Of a stretch of DNA of 64,000 nucleotides, positions 1-12,700 are shown piece after piece (positions within the stretch are counted from its first letter, which is position 1; every line of letters begins with the position of its first letter). The notes beneath the pieces are model-generated. The model did no database searches and was not told the origin of the DNA. It saw only the letters and a program-made list of their open reading frames with translations. A program made the translations under genes and the position numbers. Where the stretch lies: NCBI GenBank assembly GCA_021292165.1, contig CM037885.1, positions 7,559,042 through 7,623,041 on the forward strand. The letters run 5' to 3'. The DNA is from Shinisaurus crocodilurus (taxonomy: Eukaryota > Chordata > Lepidosauria > Squamata > Shinisauridae).

Positions 1-790
1 CCAGCAGTAGAACTGTGTTGTGTGCAGGGGTGGGGAATTCCAGTCTCGGATTCTATGAAGCCGGCTTCCCCGACCAGGTGAACCTCCATTGCTGGCTGGG
101 AGATGCTGAGAGTTGTCGCCCCACACATCCAGAGGGCACTAGGTTGGGGAAGCTTCCTCTGGACCAATGTTCCTCAGCCCATGGGTGGGCTGCATTGGCT
201 CTGTGTACTTTTTCCTCTCCCCATCCATGGTTCTAGCCTCTTGTCCCCCTTTTGTACTGGATGCTTTGGGTCCTAGTGCTGGGTACTTCATTTTCTTATA
301 AAAGCTGTGCTTGCATGAGCACATCATAAGGACATGTGGTGGCCTGGACTGAGTTACCACCATGCAGCTGTACCAGGCCAGTGACTGTGGCTTCTGGGAT
401 TCTCCCGGGTCATGGGGTAGACCGGTTTGCTTCACACATTAATTGCATGGTCTAATTTAGGTGCCTAAGATGAGCTGCTGCTTATATTTTGTCAAGCTCA
501 GCAGGCCTTTGGCTCCTATAGGTGGAAAGAGAGGCAGAGGAGTTCACAGTTGGGTCTCGGGGGTGGGGTGAAGATGTGCTTGGTGGGTTCTCATCCCAGT
601 TCTTTGAAGAAAGAGGGGCACTAAGCATGGAGGCCTGAGCCTGGGGGCAGCTAGGGCAAAAGCCTTTTGTGTTCCTTGAATTGGATGGAGCGGTCAGGCA
701 CCCTGGTAGGCTTTTGCAAGTCTCCTATGATACTTCCAGCATTCTAGAGTTGGGGTCCAGTTCTGTCCTCACTCCGCTCTGTCATTACAG
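1..790 (+). other. CLASRP: CLASRP intron, 3' part (upstream exons outside window)
   Basis: No coding exon is recognisable here. The stretch ends in a splice acceptor, cattacag, at 783-790. Bases about 62-150 look like an old, diverged foldback MITE of the squamate type (inverted text 'ttccccgacc'/'ggttggggaa'). The rest is unremarkable unique intron sequence. Confidence 0.7.
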
Positions 791-3700
791 CTACGCCCGG
801 AGAGACAGCCCCACCTATGACCCCTACAAACGGTAAGTGGACGCAGCTACTCCTCATTGGTGTGCTCTTGGAGTTTCCCCTGGATTGGGGAAGGGGAGAT
901 TTTCACCGGCATCTGGGAAAATATCTGTGCTTGTGGAATGCAGTGTGTGCGCGCGCGCACATGCACAGCCCTGTTTTAGAGAGAGCAAGGATCCAGTGAG
1001 GGGTAAGTAGATGAATCTGCCTTGGGAAGGCACCATGCTGATGGCTTCATGTGTTGTTCAAGGCACACTCATATTTTGGTCTACACTCATATTTTATGCA
1101 TCCTGGCAGTCGCTAGCACTGCACCAAGCCCAGCCTTTCATGCCTCCCAGAGGATAGGGAACTTGATGCATAATTTACCATGGCGGGGAGGGGGGGCAAA
1201 TATATCTTGCAGTCCACCAGTGGGCCATCTAATGCCTGCTGGGCTTCTCTCAAAAAATACCAGGCTGGGCTGTTCTTGGTCTGGTCAAGTATGATATTTC
1301 CTACGTCCAAAAGTGATCTGGAGGAGGCACTCTTGCTTAACACGGATTAGGGATGCCTTTACTGTCAGCTGCTTCTGAGTGTGTGTTCTTGCTGTGTAAA
1401 ATCTAAAATATGTCGGTGTGTCTCGGGGTTTTTAGTAACTAACCAGTGGAACGCTCAGGACTTGAAACTAGCTCACTCCGCTGCCCTAGCATCTTCCAGT
1501 GATGGCCTTTCTCCATCCTGCAGATCGCCTTCAGAATCTACGTCCGAGTCCCGATCCCGCTCTCGCTCGCCTTCCCCTGGCCACGAGGAGAAGATCACCT
1601 TCATCACCAGCTTTGGGGGCAGCGATGAGGAAGCAGCAGCGGCAGCCGCTCAAGCCGGAGGAGCCCCCAGGAAGGCCGCCTCCCTTGGCAAGGCACGCTC
1701 CGGCCAAGTGCAGCAGGGCAGCGCTGCGGCAGGTCATAGCGCCTCCTCCCGGTCGGTAACTTTCGCACCCGCCTCGCTTTCCCAAACTTAAAAGCAGAGA
1801 CCATTCCGGGGTCACAGGTTGACTTCTTATTTTTCCATCATCCTCTCTGAATGCTGAGACCTGGCCGTCTTTGGGAACTGCATTCCCATTGGCCACCCAC
1901 GTTGGCCACTCCCCATATAGCTGACCCTTTCATTACGGCATCTGGTCAGGAAAGCAGGGAAAATAGAGCTCCCCTCTTCCTGTGAAATCCTGGGAAACAG
2001 GGTGGCCGGTCTGCGGGATGTCAAGGGGCTGTTACTTTCTCGTTGTCTTGTATTCCTCCAATAAAAGCAGCTACTGCTGTTACTTCAATGAAGGAGCCAG
2101 AGGGTCAGATACTCTTGTGTGGTTGCCATGAATGCATATGGACCTTGTTGTCCCTTGGCTGGGGCATCCCATAGCCTGGGATACTGGTTTACTGCAAGTT
2201 GACACCTAAAACTTTGTAACCAGGCAAATCCAAATTCTACAAGTGACTATTTTAGTTATGTTAGTTTTGCTAGTAGTTTCCCTAGTAGGCTGCCTTTTAG
2301 GACCAAACCCTCACAAGACAGCTTACGTCATATAAACATAAAATATAAGATCACATCATTTGATAAAATGCCATTGCCATAAAACTTCGTAAAAGGCAGC
2401 AGTAGGACTCAGTAGCAATAAAAGAGCAGTAAAGCAGCAATAGCAATAATGATAACCACATTCAGTCCAGCTTCCCGTCAGTAAAGCAAATAACAATTCA
2501 GCACCAGATCAAGTTCTGAGGTGAGAAGAAGCGACTTGGAACAAATAAGTCTTTTTAAATTAAGTTTTTAAATTTAATTTTCAAAACAAAATATAACAAA
2601 ATACAACAATAACACAAAGATTTAACTAAAACTACATGCAATAAATCATAAAGTGCACCCCCCACCCTCCTAGGGACCAATTAATATGCTTCCATCCCCT
2701 TGATCAAATGAATTCCAAATTCCAAAAATATAACATGTCCTGACAAGCATACTCCCTTTCCTCTTTATTAATACATAGTCTAATAATTGATTCCATATTT
2801 CCATAAAATTATTCTTCTTTAGCTGTCCTTTTTTGCATTTGATACTACAAGTTAGGTTATCGTTTAGGGCTATATCCCAAACTTCCTTATACCAATCAGT
2901 TATTAGGAAAACATGTTGTACTTTCCATTTTCTCGCTATCATTAGCCTAGCCACAGTTAACAAGTTTACAATTAATTCTTTCGTATTTTGGTCGCAAATA
3001 ACTTTCTCCGTTATTGATAACAGTGCTAGTTTTGGACAGACCTCTAGGTTAATACCAATAATTTCTGATATTTCTGTAAAAACCTCTCGCCAAAAAACCA
3101 GTACATTTTTACAACTCCACCACATACGAGCATATGTCCCTTTTTCCTGACATCCTCTCCAACAAAGTGCGGAGCAACACAAATAGGTCTTTTATGCCTG
3201 CTTGAAGGCTTGGAACAATGGCTCCCATACATTCACACCTGGAATACAGTTCCACAAGCGTGTGGCCACCACAGAGAAGGCCCTTTCCCTCGTGCCTGCC
3301 AGCCAAATAATCTCACTGGTGGGTGCAAGAGCAGAGTCTCTGAAGATGATATCAAAGTGTGGGGAGGTTGATTTGGATGCAGGTGGTCCTTCAAGTAACC
3401 TGGTTCCTTGGCAGTCCTGAGAGTTGAAAACTTGTGCGCTCTCCTAAAATGAATCATGGATTTCTTTAGAATTGAATGGATGCGCTAGATTCTGAACTGA
3501 AGCTGGATTCTGTAATTTGCAGTGAGAACTTACAGTAAACCAGTGCCCCCTTTGCCTTCTGCGTGCCTGGGCCCATAGGGGGTCTCCCACACCTTCCTGC
3601 CCTCTGGTATTGGGTTTTGCTGAAGGAACAAAAAGGAGGTGTGTGTGGGGGGGTGAATGGGGATCTTCCTGAGCCTTTTGTCAGCTCTGCAAGCGTGGTC

Positions 3701-6700
3701 ACTAATTTGGAAGCTTCTCTCTACTTACGGAACCATCGGCAGGGCTGCGTCCTCAGCCATCGGCAGGGACGTCCCCGTGTCCTTTCCCTGCGCCTGCCAA
3801 TCTGCTTAGTCCGCTTTGTGGCTAGCCAGCATCGTGCCTCTCCTCTTTGCAGGCGACGCTCCACCTCCTCCTCCTCCTCCACGTCGTCGAGCTCCTCCTC
3901 CTCCTCCAGCTCGCGGTCCAGCTCGCGGTCCCACCGGGCCGGCGGGTATCACAGAGCCAGCCGCTACGGCCGCTCGCGCAGCCACAGGTACTCCCGGTCC
4001 CGCAGCAGAACTAGGCGCTACTCGGCGGGAGGCTCGCGGGACGGACGCCGCCACTCCAGGTCGCGCTCGACGGAGCGGGGCTGGCGATACGGCTCCCGCC
4101 GCAGGTCCAGGTGAGTGTGTTCTGGGTGGCGGCAGAACGCTTGGTGATTAAAGCGGTACTTCTGGTGTGGGACCCCGTGGCCCTGAACAAAACGGCATGT
4201 CCTCCTCTTCTTCCCCAGGAGCCATTCCCGGTCTGGGGAACGCTACCGGTGGAGCAGCGGCAGGGGAGGGAGGCACTGGAGCAGCAGCCACAGCAGCAGG
4301 AGCGACAGCGAATCGCGAAGCCGCAGCAGGTCAGCGTCTCCAGCCAGAGAGAAACCGCTGAGGCCTGCGGCTTCCCCCGCTATAGGGGAGAAACTGAAAA
4401 AGTGAGCCTGCGGCGCGTGTCTTTCTCTTTCTCCCGCCGTGATGGCAATGTCCTTGCGGGTCCTTTTGTTAGCCACCTGCCCACCATCGGGGTTGTATGT
4501 ATCGTGCAAGAAGCACAACAAGCAGAAAACAAGACCCAGAGAAGCTGAATTCTGCATGCTATAATTTGTAAATGTCTACAACTTCTCTTAAGGCACAATC
4601 CCATGCAAGTTGAGACAGAAAAAAAGGCTTACAACTCCCAGCATGCCCCAGCCAGCTATGCTGGGGCAACTTGCATAGGATTGCGCCCTTAGTTGACCAT
4701 CCTTAATTTTCTGTAGTCTATTCTGTGTAATTTTGTCAAGGGGAGAAGCAAGGAGTTATGCCCTGCCCCTGACCACCAGAGATGGTACTCAGCAACCCCT
4801 CTGGTTCCTGAGATTTCATCATTTTCAAAACTTACCTTTATTGCAACCATAAGGCCTAGAAACTTGCCTTAAAAAAACAACACAAAACAACCCAAACACC
4901 ACCAACACTCTGCAGCTGCTCAGAAGCATACTTTCTACAACCAGTCTTGACACAACAGAGAAATGATTCCAGCAGATATATGGTAGGGAAACCTGGGCCC
5001 TTGAAACATTCCTTAAATAGAGACAATGTTTTACGAGGTGGAGTCAATGTTCTTTGTGAGGGCACAAATGACTGTACTGTATTTCAGTTTCAGCTGTCTT
5101 TCTGCTACTGTTTATTTGCTTAAGAGTTCCTGAAGGTTTGCTCTTGGAGATGGCTCACCACGGCTTCCATTTCCCAGACTGGAAATTGGGGGCTGAGAGA
5201 TAGTGAGATGCTCAAGGCTGCCAAAATCTGACAGACCCACATCCAGCCCTGAGCGAGTTCACACATATAATGTCTTGTGCGAGCGGTCTAATCGTACGTG
5301 CACTAGACTTCCATGGTTTGTCTTTTCATGGAAAGGAAGCTGCAATATTGTTTTATTTATTTATTATTAATTCTATTTATACCCCGCCTTTTTTCCTGCA
5401 AGGAACCCAAGGCGGCTTACATAATCCTCTCCATTTTATCCTCACAACAACCCTGTGAGGTAGGTTAGGCTGAGAGTTAGTGACTGGCCCAAAGTCACCC
5501 AGAGAGTTTCATGGCCGAGCAGGGACTAGAACCCAGATCTCCCAAGTCCCAGTCCAACATGTGAATTACACCAAAACAAAACAAAAACCATAAAAAAGAA
5601 GGGAAAAAAGAAAGGAAAAAATGGAATTTTCTTACAGTATTTAAAATGAATCACTTACAATAAATATGTATGAAATATATATCCATAAGTATCAATATGT
5701 ATGTAGTGGTACAACTATCTGTAAGGGCAGTTATGCCTAAACTTCAGAAAAAGCAGACCAAAGCAGGCGATCCTTTACCGGGGGCATCCATGTGGCCTTT
5801 TGTCTCTGCCTGAGGGCATCCACCTTTCTGCTGGTGCTGTAACAATTCTGACCTTTCTTTACTTCCTCTCCCTCTTTTTTCCTCCTAGGGCTGAAACTGC
5901 CGGTGGTAAAGAGACAGGAGCTGCCAAAGTCAGTAAGAATTTAAACCTCACCTCTTAATTCCCATCACTGCAGAAAAAGACTCTTGGGAACAGTAGAGAT
6001 GCAGGAAAAAAAGGGTTGTTTTTTTGTTTTGTTTTTAGGGTTTGGATGGCCACATTTGACTACTGCAGACTTAGTCAGGGATGGAAATTCCCTCAGGCAA
6101 ACTAGAGAGCTGCTCTTAAATCTGGGCTTTCCCAGGCTAACGCGGGGTGGGTGTCGGTGTTTCGAGCTCCAGGGAAGAGAGTGTTAACAGTGGGGTTTCA
6201 CCTCTTAGCGTTGCCGAAGGGGTGTTATGCTGTGTACCTAGCAGGTGGTCCTCCTAACCAGGCCTAGAATCCACATTGGAAGTTGCTGATTTGGGGCCTT
6301 CCTGTGTGTGGAGAAAGGGTGTGGGTTTACCCTGCTACCAGCTCTTGTTTTCTCTGTTATTGACACTTGTAAAAATTGGCCTTCTTTACTCCGCTGCAAA
6401 CTGGCTCTGGCTTCCGGTGGTCTCCCCTGCCGAGTCCAAAACTGCCTCTTCCTTCCCCTCGTAGCCTTTTCTTTCTGTGTTTCATGGCTCTATTCCCCCC
6501 CCCCCCCCGGTGCTCTTCCTGTTCCACCCCACGGGCAATCGGGTGCAGAAGTGGTGGCTAAGAAAACACCAAGGTGGTGATACTGGTGAAATGGCCTCCT
6601 GCTGAGCCACACCATGGGGTCTGTCTAGCCCTCTGTTGTCTCCTCTGGCTGGCTTGTGGCGGTGGGTCCCAGGGGTCACTGGCAGAGATCTGTCCCCAGG

Positions 6701-9700
6701 CTCTGCTACCGAAGATCGGAGGTGCTGGGCATCCAACCTGAGACCTTCTGTGTGCAAAGCGTGGGCTCAGCCGCTGAGCTGTATGGGCCCTACCCAACAG
6801 TGAGCTGTGGGGGAGGGGTCTCTGCTCTAGGTTCTTCATAGGATATCATAGGATCATAGAGTTGGAAGGAGCCTACAAGGCCATCGAGTCCAACCCCCTG
6901 CTCAATGCAGGAAACTAGAGGAGGGGTCTCCCATCCAAGTAATAGCCAGGCCTGACCCTGCTTAGCTTTCCACGCTCAGACAAGCTGAGCCAGTGTGAGC
7001 CATAGGCCTGTACTTGTGGGAGGGATGACTGGTGCTTTGTTCCAGTCTCGGTTCAGCCCATTCCCACTGGAAGAGTTTGCACTAAGGGGTCTATTTTCTC
7101 CGACCGCTTCATCCCCTGCCCTTCCTTGGTGAGCTTAAGGCAGCTAACGACAGTGAGTTAAAACAATACGTTAAAATAGCCATAAAACACTTAACGCAGC
7201 AGATAAAAAGATTTTAAAACCATCAAAATTGTTAATCGAAAATAATTAACTGCTTCTACCAATTAAAACCACCAGTAAAGGAGCAACCATATTTGGTCTC
7301 AAAACCAAAAAAAAAGGTGTTAACCATCCTATGGAAAGTCTATATAGGGGAGAGAACCTCCCTTGGGGAATGAGTTCCAGCGCCAGAGTGCAGCCACTGA
7401 AAAGACCCTGCTCCCTGGTCCCATGTTTCTGGGGATGTTGGGACATGCAGGAGGGACATTTCTCTTAACAATGATACCAATCGGTGGGCGGGTTTGTATG
7501 GGAGAAGGCAGTCATTTAGATAACCAGGTCCCAAACCCAAAAGGGATTTGAAGGTCATCACCAGCACTTCGAATTGGGCCTGGAAACCCACTGGAAGCCA
7601 GTGCAATTGTCTGGATAAGTGAGTCATGTGCTCCTTATATGTGGCCCCTCCTAACAGCCAGGACTGATCATAGTTTACGAGCCCTTTTCCAAGGCAGCCT
7701 CCAGCCCTGTTCAGCAAGCCAGTCCAGAAGGATGTCATGGCCAATGGTATCGAAAGCCACAGAGAGGGCCAGCAGAACCAACAGAGGGACACTCACCCTG
7801 CTCAGTTCCTGGTGTAAGTCTTCCACCAAGGCAATCAGGGTTGTTTCTGTCTCAAAACTGGGCCCCTAAAGTTTATGGGGTTGAATGGGGGATCTACTCT
7901 TGACTGTTCAGTCCTAGGCGGGGAGTCTGTTTTTCCATGGGTTTTCCTGGAGTGATGGCCACTAATCTCAGTTCAGTATCCAAGGAGTAAACAAAGAGTT
8001 GGCAGTCCCTGACAGGATCAGGGACTTCCTTTCATACTGGGATAAGTAACAAAAATGTGCCACTGTTTACACGTCCAGTGGTTCATGTTTCAAATCTCTG
8101 GGTGTGAATTCAGTTGCACAGAGAAACACTGGGGCCTGTGAAGAAGCCAGGAGAGTCCTGTGTGTGGCTGAAACCCTGTGGAATTCCTTGGTCCGTGTAC
8201 ACATGGGGTATGATGATCGGATCACAACCCTTAGAGGACAGGTTCTTGGGTCATTGGTGGCATTTTTGTGAGTAGGCGATCCCAGCAGTTTTTAGCTCTG
8301 TAGCTCAAGCCACTGCCTGACTGCAGGGAATTTTCAAGTGCGCTACACTCTGGTTATCTTGGTTATGACATCTGCTTGCAAAGGCAAGGGTTGTATGGCA
8401 ACACATCCCTAGAGTTAGCTCCTGATCTTCCTGCTTCTGACGAGTCTGCAGCAGGACACACATTCTTTTTTTTTTTGGTTCAAATATATTTATTTCAGCT
8501 CTGAGCCATAACAAGTTCCTATAAGGTTAAAATGATCTAAAGGAACAGGGTAAACTACAGTCCGTGCAATCAAAACCACAGGCTCACACTCCGCAGAGAT
8601 AATTTGTCCAAGTAACAGTTGAGCATGTGGGTGTTTGCAAAACTTTGTCTTGCTTTGCCCGGGACTAATGCAGGAGGATCCACTTTCCAGCTGATCTCCT
8701 TACTAGAGTTTGCCAGTAAAAACAAACAACGTTTTGGTAGGTCTGACCAAATGCTTGCTGCTCTTCAGCAGTTCAGGGAGGAGAAATTAAACCTCTCCCT
8801 TCTAGAGCATCGGAACAAATCCACATTTTCCCTCCTCCTGCAATGTAATGCCACATATGCTAAGGCCACCTCCCCCATCATCCCCAGCGGGTGAGCCCCT
8901 GATGGCTGGGGATAATAAGAATAGTAGTCCAGCGCATCCAGAGAGCACCAGGTTGGCGAAAACTGTTCTAAGGCCTATTATGAATGTGTGCTTTCTTGTC
9001 TGTTAGCAGCTTCGTTGACTCTTTGTTCAAGTTCTGTTCATTTAAATTGGGCTTGCCCGGGCAATCATCATGGGATCCTTAATGCCGGATGTGCTTTTGG
9101 GCCAGTTTTCCTTTGTGTCCTGGCATACCTCTGAAAAGCAGTGGCAAACGTGGACCTAAGTGGAAAGAGGTGGTAGTAGGTCCAGTGAAGGGCCACCTTC
9201 CCAGCTGTTCATCTTGACACAGGGTTATTCATATGACAGTACATCATGGGAACCGCAGATGGCTCCGTAGTCTGCACTGCCACAGTGCAAACAGTATGGG
9301 AATTGCGTAGTGGGGAAAAGGTGGGGCTCATTCGCCCCTGGCAGGCTCAGTGGCTGCAGCACCCAGCGGTGACTCACATGTGTGTGTATGGGCCACATGA
9401 TAAAACTTCCACATCTCCCAATCAGAACTCGCCTGCGATACTTTCCAGTGGAGACTGTTCACGCATTTAGTTGAGAGTCCTCAAATGGTGACAGATTCCA
9501 GCAACGTGATCATGTTACGTCTGTTGCGCGTTACGTCTGTCTGCTTTTCTTTTGTGGGGCTCGCAGATGACGAGTTGGTCAGTGCACAGCTAAGTTGTCC
9601 ATCGGTGTGATTGGACAGCTGCCCAAACCTTGCCTTTCTCCATCCCTTGTCATTGGGACTTATCCAACTTGCTCGAGAAAGTTACTGCTTCACCCGAACA

Positions 9701-12700
9701 ATAAAAGGTAGATGGGATGGAGCAGTGTTGTTCTCTGTGTCACAAGTGTGCAAAAATTTCCTTTTGGTTTGGTACAGTAGATCCTCCTTGCTTGCCTCTG
9801 ACTGAGCAGGAGAGAGATCTGGTCCCAGGCAGGCATTTTATCTAGTCTCCTAGTCCCTGAGATTTCAGCCCAGCTAATATCCAGGGACCTTTTTCTTCAG
9901 AACAGCAACTGAATTAAATGTGGGACCTGATCCTGTGGCAGTTGCCAAAGCTCTCAGTCAGGAGTGGTTATCTTATTCAGCACTGAGCAAGACAGAAATG
10001 TATTGTGAGTCAGATGGCTCCAGACAGGACTGGTGAAGTGTTCCAAATTTTAGAACAAATTTTAGAATTTTCTGCCCTGTACAGAATTGAAAATGCATGT
10101 TATTTAAGTGCATGTTATTTGCATATTTTTCACAAGTATGATTTGTGTCCTACTTACATTTGTGATTCAAACATGCAGAAGTACATCAGCCTTGACAAAG
10201 TGTCTGAAACTGAATTTCACAAACCTAATGAATTGGGGCTTTCTTTGCTTGTGTCTGATCCTTTGGCTTTGTTTTGGCAATCAGGAGTGCTAAAACCTTA
10301 GGGTTTCTTTTTCTTTTCTTTTTTTTTAAGAAGAAAGGGCTTGGATTTTCATTGTTCTAACCGTAGTGTTTAATACCAGTGTCTTTAGAGGAACCACAGG
10401 CTGTTTGATCCTGGATTTTGGGGGAATCCATGGCATAGATCATGAGGATTAATCAAGCCACAGGAAGGAGTGGAGAAATTGCATCAGTGGGTTAAAACAA
10501 TACGTAACTCAGCTTTACAAAAGTCCTCAAAAGTCACTAGTCCATCCTTTTTACTGGCCACCTTGTCCACAAGTTGTATTTGCTAGTCGTCTTTGACACG
10601 GAATGGCCTGAATAGGGGAAAATAAAACTCTCAACCAACAGGTGGTTCTTACTCCAGGCAAGTGGCTGTTTATCCCCTTTTTGCATTTGAGGGCTGGAGT
10701 AGATTTTAGCACTGTGTCAATGTACCTAAGTTGCTTATTTGCATTTCTCATCCCTGAGGATGCTCAACCTGGATTGCTTTCCCTTGCCCCAAGCTCCAGC
10801 TTTCTAGTCAATGCCTGGAACAATCCTCCCTTTTTCATTCCCTTCAAGTCAAGGGGCTGGTTCTTGATAATTGCAGGCAAAAGAGCCCATACATCTCAGT
10901 TGGCTCCCCATCGATTGTATGTGCGGTGGCCTCCTCCTTTCTGCTGGGGGAGGGTGGCCCCTTTGAAAAGGGGGTGTTGCTGGTGAGTCCCCTAGAAAGT
11001 AAAATCGTCTGGTTTCTTTCTTGGGGGGGGGGTGTTTAGTTGATGGCTCTCACATTGTCCTCCCTTCACGTTTTGGGTTGATCTGCAATAATACTGTATT
11101 TGTAGGGTTGTCTTTCCTGAGGTCCTTCCCACGTGCGCCCCCTCCCTCAGACCGCAGCTTGATTGTGAGCGCAGGCCGTGGGGCAAAACCCTTAACCCCT
11201 TTCTGTTTACCTTCCCCTTATAGCCAAAGCTGACTCCACAGGAGAAACTGAAGCTGCGCATGCAGAAGGCGCTTAACCGGCAGTGTAAGCATCTGGGTGT
11301 CCGTGTGGGGTGCATGACTCGAGGAAAACGTGTCCCTCCCTCCCTCCCTCCTTTCCCTCCCTCCATCACACTTGCTCATCTCACTGCTCTGCCTCTTCAG
11401 TTAAAGCAGATAAGAAAGCTGCCCAGGAGAAGATGATGCAACAGGAGCATGAAAGACAGGTAACTGGCAGGCACAACATTCTGCTGTTGGGAAGGCCTGT
11501 TTCTCCCAGCGCAATAAATTCACACAGAGCTGGAATGTGCCCACGCTAGGTATGGTGCACAGTAATTGGTAGTAGTAGTGAGAGAAATGGCGGCATGAGT
11601 GTTTGGAGCAAGAACTGGGCAGTCGGACCTGGTTTTGTTGGCATTTCCTTCTCTGTCCTTTTGGAGAAGTCGTGTGTTATCACGGTGAAAGTGCAGGGGT
11701 CTGGAACCGGGGCCGCAAAACCGGTCAGTGCCTGGATGAGAGACTGCCTGGGCAACCCCATGTCTGCCTCCTTGCGTTCCCTCATGGGACGTAAATGCAA
11801 CAGATGAATGGCATTTAGTGTTGTAACCGAGGCTTCATGGGTGCTGCAGACCCCTGCACTTTCACCGTGATAACACACGACTTCTCCAAAAGGACAGAGA
11901 AGGAAATGCCAACAAAACCAGGTCCGACTGCCCAGTTCTTGCTCCAAACACTCATGCCGCCATTTCTCTCACTACTACTACCAATTACTGTGCACCATAC
12001 CTAGCGTGGGCACATTCCAGCAGAATACGGTACCGAGTGCAGGACAGAGCTTTCGTGAGAATCTCAGTTCTAGTTTTGTAGTGTTTAATCAAGTTTCTAG
12101 CCCTTAACGATTGCGAAGATATGCTTATAACTGTATGGGCAATGTTTGGTGAAATATCAGAAACCAGACTAGTTGCTCAATATAACTTCCAGTGGTCAGG
12201 GGGAGGAGGTCCCTGTGGATTTCACCCCACCCCCACCCTGTGGTGACTCGCAAAATAAGACTGCATGCAAGTTTGTGTAACTACGCAGGTTGTACAACAG
12301 AATGTTGGAGCTCTTCTAAGTGTAGGGTACCCACAGCCCAGTTCATACTGACATGTAGTACGTGGGACTGTAGTCTTCAGAATTGCTGTGAGCCGCAGAG
12401 ATTTGAGGTGTTACTAGATTGCTGCCCAATCTAGACACCTAGAAAGACCTCCTAGACACCAGGATGCCTACACTGTAATCACTAAGTAATCTGCAGTCTG
12501 GGAATTCCAATCTGCAGTTTTATTCAAGGTGCAGAATTGGCGTTTCCTCATTGCCAAATGTATTCCTACTGCGGAATGCGAAGTTCCTTGGCCATTTGTG
12601 GGAGCTGGCTTTCGTGAGGCCATGGCTGGATTTGCTGCCCTAGCCTAGCTGCTTGCCCTTCTACTGACCAGGGCACCATCTTCTCTCTTCCAGGAGCGAG

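Larger units (their letters stand above)
1752..3852 (+). other. CLASRP intron holding an L2 LINE split by an L1
   Basis: Intron between the exons ending at 1751 and starting at 3853. It carries a minus-strand L2-type LINE fragment interrupted by an L1 fragment (listed separately). No coding exon was found elsewhere in it. Read-through past 1751 reaches a stop at about 1789, so intron retention would truncate the protein before the RS domain. Confidence 0.75.
4402..5888 (+). other. CLASRP intron with MITE and SINE
   Basis: Non-coding intron. It contains the TTAA-type foldback element at 4588-4692 and a reversed CORE-SINE at 5352-5575. The polypyrimidine tract and acceptor (cctcctag) sit at 5881-5888. 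Confidence 0.75.
5929..11223 (+). other. Longest CLASRP intron in the window (5.3 kb)
   Basis: Contains a degraded tRNA-Ala SINE (about 6665-6810, minus), a 5S/CR1 SINE (6838-7008, minus), an L2 LINE fragment (7125-7865, minus) and a diverged foldback element near 8870-8970. Stretches 8000-8860 and 9000-11000 show nothing I can assign to a gene. The 3' end is pyrimidine-rich and ends cttatag at 11223. Confidence 0.7.

Noticed and set aside
3806..4151. Overlapping Pro/Ala-rich frames across the CLASRP RS exon
   Set aside because: Shadow frames of a GC-rich serine/arginine repeat; the sense RS frame is the conserved one.
11546..11947. 133-codon minus-strand frame and its plus-strand double (11603)
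   Set aside because: They are the same sequence read from the two arms of the inverted repeat; no protein similarity.
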